DNA of 7,019 nucleotides from Candidatus Nitrosopumilus sp. (GTDB lineage Archaea > Thermoproteota > Nitrososphaeria > Nitrososphaerales > Nitrosopumilaceae). The notes below the pieces were generated by a model, which saw only the letters and a program-made list of their open reading frames with translations, had not been told where the DNA came from and made no database searches. Shown here piece after piece: positions 4,344 to 7,019 of this stretch (position 1 is the stretch's first letter; each line of letters opens with the position of its first letter). Both the position numbers and the translations under genes were made by a program. Where the stretch lies: positions 1 through 7,019 of the forward strand of contig JAOTUX010000052.1 of NCBI GenBank assembly GCA_029863665.1, written 5' to 3'.

Positions 4344-5729
4344 ATGAATCCCATGATTTTATCTATTTTGAATTTAGTTACGGGACAGAATAATGAGATT
4401 TTCTCATTGTCTAATTTTGATTCAAGTTTAATTTTAGATAAAATGACAGAGTTACAAAGTTCTATTGGGACATTATCTATTCAAGATGGGCCAATAGCTT
4501 CAGCTCATGTAATATTACTTGCAGCAGGGGTGGTAATTTTTCTTGGAGTTGCAGGGGAGGCATTCTTCAAAAAAACAGGTATTCCAGATGTAGCATTTTT
4601 AATGATACTAGGGGTAATTATAGGACCAGTCTTTGGACTTATTCAGCCAGAAGCTGTTATCCAAGTAGTACCATATTTTGCAGCACTTGCATTGATAATC
4701 ATCATGTTTGATGGTGGCTTAAATCTAGACATTAAACATGTCATAAAAACTGCACATTTTTCTGTAACGCTAGCTACTCTTGGTTTTATTTTATCAGTTG
4801 TAATCATTACACTTGCAGCTCATTATGCGTTAGGATGGTTGTGGTTAGAGAGTATTCTCTTGGGTTCAATTGTAGGTGGAAGCAGTTCAGCAATTGTATT
4901 TGGACTTGTTAGAAATATCAAAATTTCAGAAGAAACTAAATCGATGTTAAGCTTTGAATCTGCCCTTACAGATATTTTAGCTACAATTGTTGCATTCATA
5001 TTATTTGAAGCAGTACTTGCAGGACATTTTGATCTACAGACACTACAAGAAACCCTTGGAAGAGCAATTGTAGTAGGTTTAGTTCTGGGATTTGGAGTTG
5101 GGATTCCTTGGATGTATGTTTCAACAAAACTTGGTAATGCTCAACATGCATACATGCTTACATTAGGAGTCTTGTTTGTTTTATTTTTCTTGGCAAACTC
5201 ATTTGGAGAATCAGGTGCTTTAACAGCACTAGTATTTGGATTAATGCTTGGAAATAAGAACCATCTTTCACGTATACTCAAATTCAAATTGCCAAGGATT
5301 GAGATGGATGATCCAACTCATAATCAATTAACATTTTTGGTAAGATCGTTCTTTTTTGTATTTGTTGGGTTAATGGCAAGTTTTGGACAAATAGAGTATT
5401 TGATATTTGGAATTGTAATTACAATAATTGTTTATTTTGGAAGAACACTTGTTGGCAAAATAACATTAACAAAAAGATTTTCTAAGCTGGATAGAGCTGT
5501 GACAAACTCAATGATTCCAAGAGGGTTAGCTGCAGCAGTACTTGCCACATATCCTATTACCATGGGTTTACCAAATGCAGAAGCATATCCACAAATCATA
5601 TTCTTTATTATTTTATCATCTGTAATTATCACAACAATTGGATTAGGAAAATCAAAGAAGATTCCTCCACCTGAATCAGTGGAAGGTGGATTTGTCAAAA
5701 AACCACCTAAAAATTCTCAAAATGAATAG
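4344..5729 (+). CDS. CPA1/NhaP-type Na+(K+):H+ antiporter, 461 residues
   Basis: This membrane protein, with about 12-13 helices from residue 54 to 434, exchanges Na+ or K+ for H+ and serves pH and salt balance. Family signatures seen are GVIIGP (90-94 region), MFDGGLNLD (121-129), GGSSSAIVF (178-186), the ion-site helix ESALTD (205-210), FLVRSFFFVFVGL (331-343) with Arg334, and IPRGLAAAV (391-399). At the ion site Asp210 is kept, but the preceding residue is Thr209 where most CPA1 proteins have Asn. There is no cytosolic TrkA-N domain, only a short Pro/Lys-rich tail. Residues 1-50 precede the first core helix and form an unusual extension with a hydrophobic start, possibly an extra helix or signal sequence. 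An internal ATG at Met34 is a less likely start, because the TATA spacing fits 4344. Ion preference cannot be read. Confidence 0.92.
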   Translation: MNPMILSILNLVTGQNNEIFSLSNFDSSLILDKMTELQSSIGTLSIQDGPIASAHVILLAAGVVIFLGVAGEAFFKKTGIPDVAFLMILGVIIGPVFGLIQPEAVIQVVPYFAALALIIIMFDGGLNLDIKHVIKTAHFSVTLATLGFILSVVIITLAAHYALGWLWLESILLGSIVGGSSSAIVFGLVRNIKISEETKSMLSFESALTDILATIVAFILFEAVLAGHFDLQTLQETLGRAIVVGLVLGFGVGIPWMYVSTKLGNAQHAYMLTLGVLFVLFFLANSFGESGALTALVFGLMLGNKNHLSRILKFKLPRIEMDDPTHNQLTFLVRSFFFVFVGLMASFGQIEYLIFGIVITIIVYFGRTLVGKITLTKRFSKLDRAVTNSMIPRGLAAAVLATYPITMGLPNAEAYPQIIFFIILSSVIITTIGLGKSKKIPPPESVEGGFVKKPPKNSQNE

Positions 5730-5770
5730 ATGAATAATTTATCATTTCTATATGTGTCTTATATGTAAAA

Positions 5771-5786
5771 TTTTTGTATTATTTTT
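5771..5786 (+). terminator. Oligo-T tracts after the antiporter gene, possible terminator
   Basis: Two runs of five T (5771-5775 and 5782-5786) lie 42-57 bases past the antiporter stop codon; archaeal RNA polymerase commonly releases at such tracts. For the convergent TFB gene, the seven A at 5810-5816 give a T7 run on the minus strand. Both assignments rest on base runs alone in A+T-rich DNA. Confidence 0.3.
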
Positions 5787-5797
5787 ATGATAAAAAT
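5781..5797. repeat. 17-base palindrome ATTTTTAT-g-ATAAAAAT
   Basis: Two perfect 8-base arms flank one central G, between the convergent ends of the antiporter and TFB genes. As DNA it is a symmetric site. As RNA the hairpin would need some arm bases for its loop, so it would be weak. It may help end transcription from both sides, or be chance in A+T-rich sequence. A 10-base direct repeat (GAATTATCTT at 5817-5826 and 5835-5844) lies just downstream. Confidence 0.35.
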
Positions 5798-5943
5798 TCC
5801 ATGTGTTTTAAAAAAAGAATTATCTTTTGCAGATGAATTATCTTAGAGAAGTATTCAAGGATTAAGCTGGTGTTAGAAGGATCTAGTTTAAAATTAAATA
5901 ATAAATTTTCTACTTATGTGTGTAAGTTAGATTGTTTTTTAAA

Positions 5944-6846
5944 TTATAAGTCAAGTGATTCTTTTAGGCCTTTGTATCTATTTCTTATAGTTACTTCAGT
6001 AACATTTGCAGCTTCAGCAATATCACGTTGAGTTTTGTCTTCACCATTTTTTACACATGATAGATATAATGCTGCTGCTAATCCCATTGGATCTTTTCCT
6101 GCAGAAACTTCATTGTCTTGAGCTTGTTTTAGGACTTTTACTGCATATCTTTTTGTCTTTTCAGCAATTCCTATTCTACTTGCAATTCTTGCAACACATT
6201 GAATTGAATCAGTTACTGGCATCTTTAAATCAAGTTCTTTGACTAATAATCTGTAACATCGTGCAATATCTTTTCTTTTAATATTAGCAGCTTGTTCTAC
6301 ATCTTTTAGATTTCTAGGAGTTTCGGTATCACGACAAGCAGCATAAAGTGCTGATGCCATCAAAGCTGAAATGGATCGACCTCTAACGAGCCCTTTTTCA
6401 AGAGCTTTTCTGTAAATATATGCAGCCTTTTCAATTACTGCATCAGAAATTGCTAATTTGTCTTTTAGTCTGTTTAATTCACTAAATGCTTGTCTAAAGT
6501 TTCGGTCTACAGGTTCATGGACTTGACTTCTACTATCCCATGTTCTAAGTCTCTCAATGGTACTCTTCATAGATGCTGTAAGAGGTCTGCCAGAAGCATC
6601 TTTGTTTATAGGATTAATGATTGTGGCAAGACCCATATCATGCATCGTTAATGATGTTGGTGCACCAGCTCTTGCTCTGTCACCGTGTTCATCCTGAGTA
6701 AAAGATCTCCATTCCGGTCCAGATTCTTGTAATTTTTCAGTAATTACAAATCCACATTTAGAACAAAACATCTCTCCTGATTCGTTATCAGTAACTAATT
6801 TTCCCTGTGCACATCTTGGACACATTTCTTTTGGTTTACTTGCCAT
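5944..6846 (-). CDS. tfb: Archaeal transcription initiation factor B (TFB/TFIIB), 300 residues
   Basis: It binds the TBP-TATA complex and the BRE and recruits RNA polymerase, fixing promoter direction and start site. Residue numbers here count from the longer ATG at 6864. The N-terminal zinc ribbon has Cys15, Cys18, Cys34 and Cys37. The B-reader/linker region (about 48-75, GPEWRSF then R/A/G-rich) follows, then two cyclin-like repeats (about 118-212 and 215-303). The second carries the BRE-contacting helix-turn-helix, TQRDIAEAANVTEVTIRNRY (278-297). I place the start at the second Met (6846, MASKPKEMC). The TATA-like CATAAATA (minus, 6883-6876) predicts transcription from about 6853, after the first ATG at 6864-6862. 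The longer form would add only MILESY. Thaumarchaea usually carry several TFB copies, so this may be a general or a specialised one. Confidence 0.95.
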   Translation of the reverse strand: MASKPKEMCPRCAQGKLVTDNESGEMFCSKCGFVITEKLQESGPEWRSFTQDEHGDRARAGAPTSLTMHDMGLATIINPINKDASGRPLTASMKSTIERLRTWDSRSQVHEPVDRNFRQAFSELNRLKDKLAISDAVIEKAAYIYRKALEKGLVRGRSISALMASALYAACRDTETPRNLKDVEQAANIKRKDIARCYRLLVKELDLKMPVTDSIQCVARIASRIGIAEKTKRYAVKVLKQAQDNEVSAGKDPMGLAAALYLSCVKNGEDKTQRDIAEAANVTEVTIRNRYKGLKESLDL

Positions 6847-6875
6847 ATACGATTCTAGAATCATGCGTTATGTGG

Positions 6876-6883
6876 TATTTATG
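6876..6883 (-). promoter_or_regulatory. TATA-like box for the TFB gene
   Basis: CATAAATA on the minus strand, centred near 6879-6880, predicts transcription from about 6853. The ATG at 6864 would then not be in the mRNA, while the ATG at 6846 would have a leader of about 7 bases. This is the main reason for choosing the shorter TFB. Confidence 0.4.
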
Positions 6884-6968
6884 AATCAACAACTCTTTTC
6901 CTACAAATTCATAGTCAAATTTGAGCCTAATAATAACACAGAATAATCATTATGGAGCAATTCAAGAT

Positions 6969-7019
6969 ATGTACATGAATTTTCTTTTGATGATTCCTCT
7001 ACTAATTGGACTTATTGTC
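6969..7019 (+). CDS. N-terminal part of a membrane protein, cut by window edge
   Basis: The frame from the ATG at 6969 stays open to the end of the window and reads MYMNFLLMIPLLIGLIV, a single strongly hydrophobic segment typical of a first membrane helix or signal anchor. The ATG at 6975 is an in-frame alternative start. A TATA-like CTAATAATAA at about 6927-6936 would give a leader of roughly 11 or 17 bases. The gene is divergent from TFB across about 120 bases. Seventeen codons are too few to name a family, and a chance open frame cannot be ruled out. Confidence 0.4.
   Translation, partial: MYMNFLLMIPLLIGLIV

Noticed and set aside
5432..5698. Open frame on the minus strand, 88 codons
   Set aside because: It is antisense to the conserved C-terminal helices of the antiporter (PRGL region), with no promoter or family motifs.
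5817..5844. 10-base direct repeat GAATTATCTT at 5817-5826 and 5835-5844
   Set aside because: Only two copies in A+T-rich DNA between convergent genes, with no array, spacer pattern or insertion-sequence ends. Chance is the simplest reading.
6006..6242. Open frame on the plus strand, 78 codons, rich in Leu, Gln and His
   Set aside because: It is antisense to the second cyclin repeat of TFB. The biased composition is what the reverse complement of that helical region would give.
6952..6978. ATG at 6952 as a start for the right-edge gene
   Set aside because: This frame reaches a stop after eight codons (TGA at 6976-6978). The frame beginning at 6969 is open and encodes a membrane helix.

Overview
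The window looks like a piece of an ammonia-oxidising archaeon of the Thaumarchaeota/Nitrososphaeria, most likely the Nitrosopumilales. The reasons are: an archaeal transcription factor B; the probable N terminus of an ESCRT-III-like CdvB cell-division protein; strongly A+T-rich DNA with very A+T-rich gaps; TATA-like boxes about 24-29 bases before start codons, implying leaderless mRNAs; and several TTG starts. The placement is inferred from gene content and style, not from a database search.

Left part (1-1323). A gene cut by the left edge runs on the minus strand (1-99, probable cdvB). About 530 bases of A+T-rich DNA without a gene follow. Then comes a plus-strand gene for a small exported or membrane-anchored protein (629-1057). 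Directly after its stop codon lies a compact island of about 127 bases (1061-1187). By hand count it is 48% G+C, against about 11% for the next 136 bases. It folds into a nested three-way-junction structure plus a separate hairpin. It codes for nothing evident and matches no RNA family I recognise, and it is the best candidate here for something undescribed. A perfect 14-bp inverted repeat of only A and T separates it from the next promoter.

Middle part (1324-4228). On the plus strand are a short-chain dehydrogenase/reductase (TTG start, leaderless), a 69-residue two-helix membrane protein, and an inositol-monophosphatase-superfamily phosphatase that most resembles CysQ. The phosphatase gene meets cysC (APS kinase, minus strand) tail to tail with a 9-base overlap. 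Upstream of cysC on the same strand is a hemerythrin-like (HHE) protein. CysC makes PAPS, and a CysQ-type enzyme removes the PAP left over when PAPS is used, so the convergent pair reads as a PAPS/PAP module. No sulfurylase, sulfotransferase or PAPS reductase is in view.

Right part (4229-7019). Divergent from the hemerythrin gene is a CPA1/NhaP-type cation:proton antiporter with Thr-Asp where Asn-Asp is usual at the ion site. It converges on a gene for transcription factor B (minus strand), whose start is better placed at the second Met. A divergent plus-strand gene that begins with a membrane helix is cut by the right edge.
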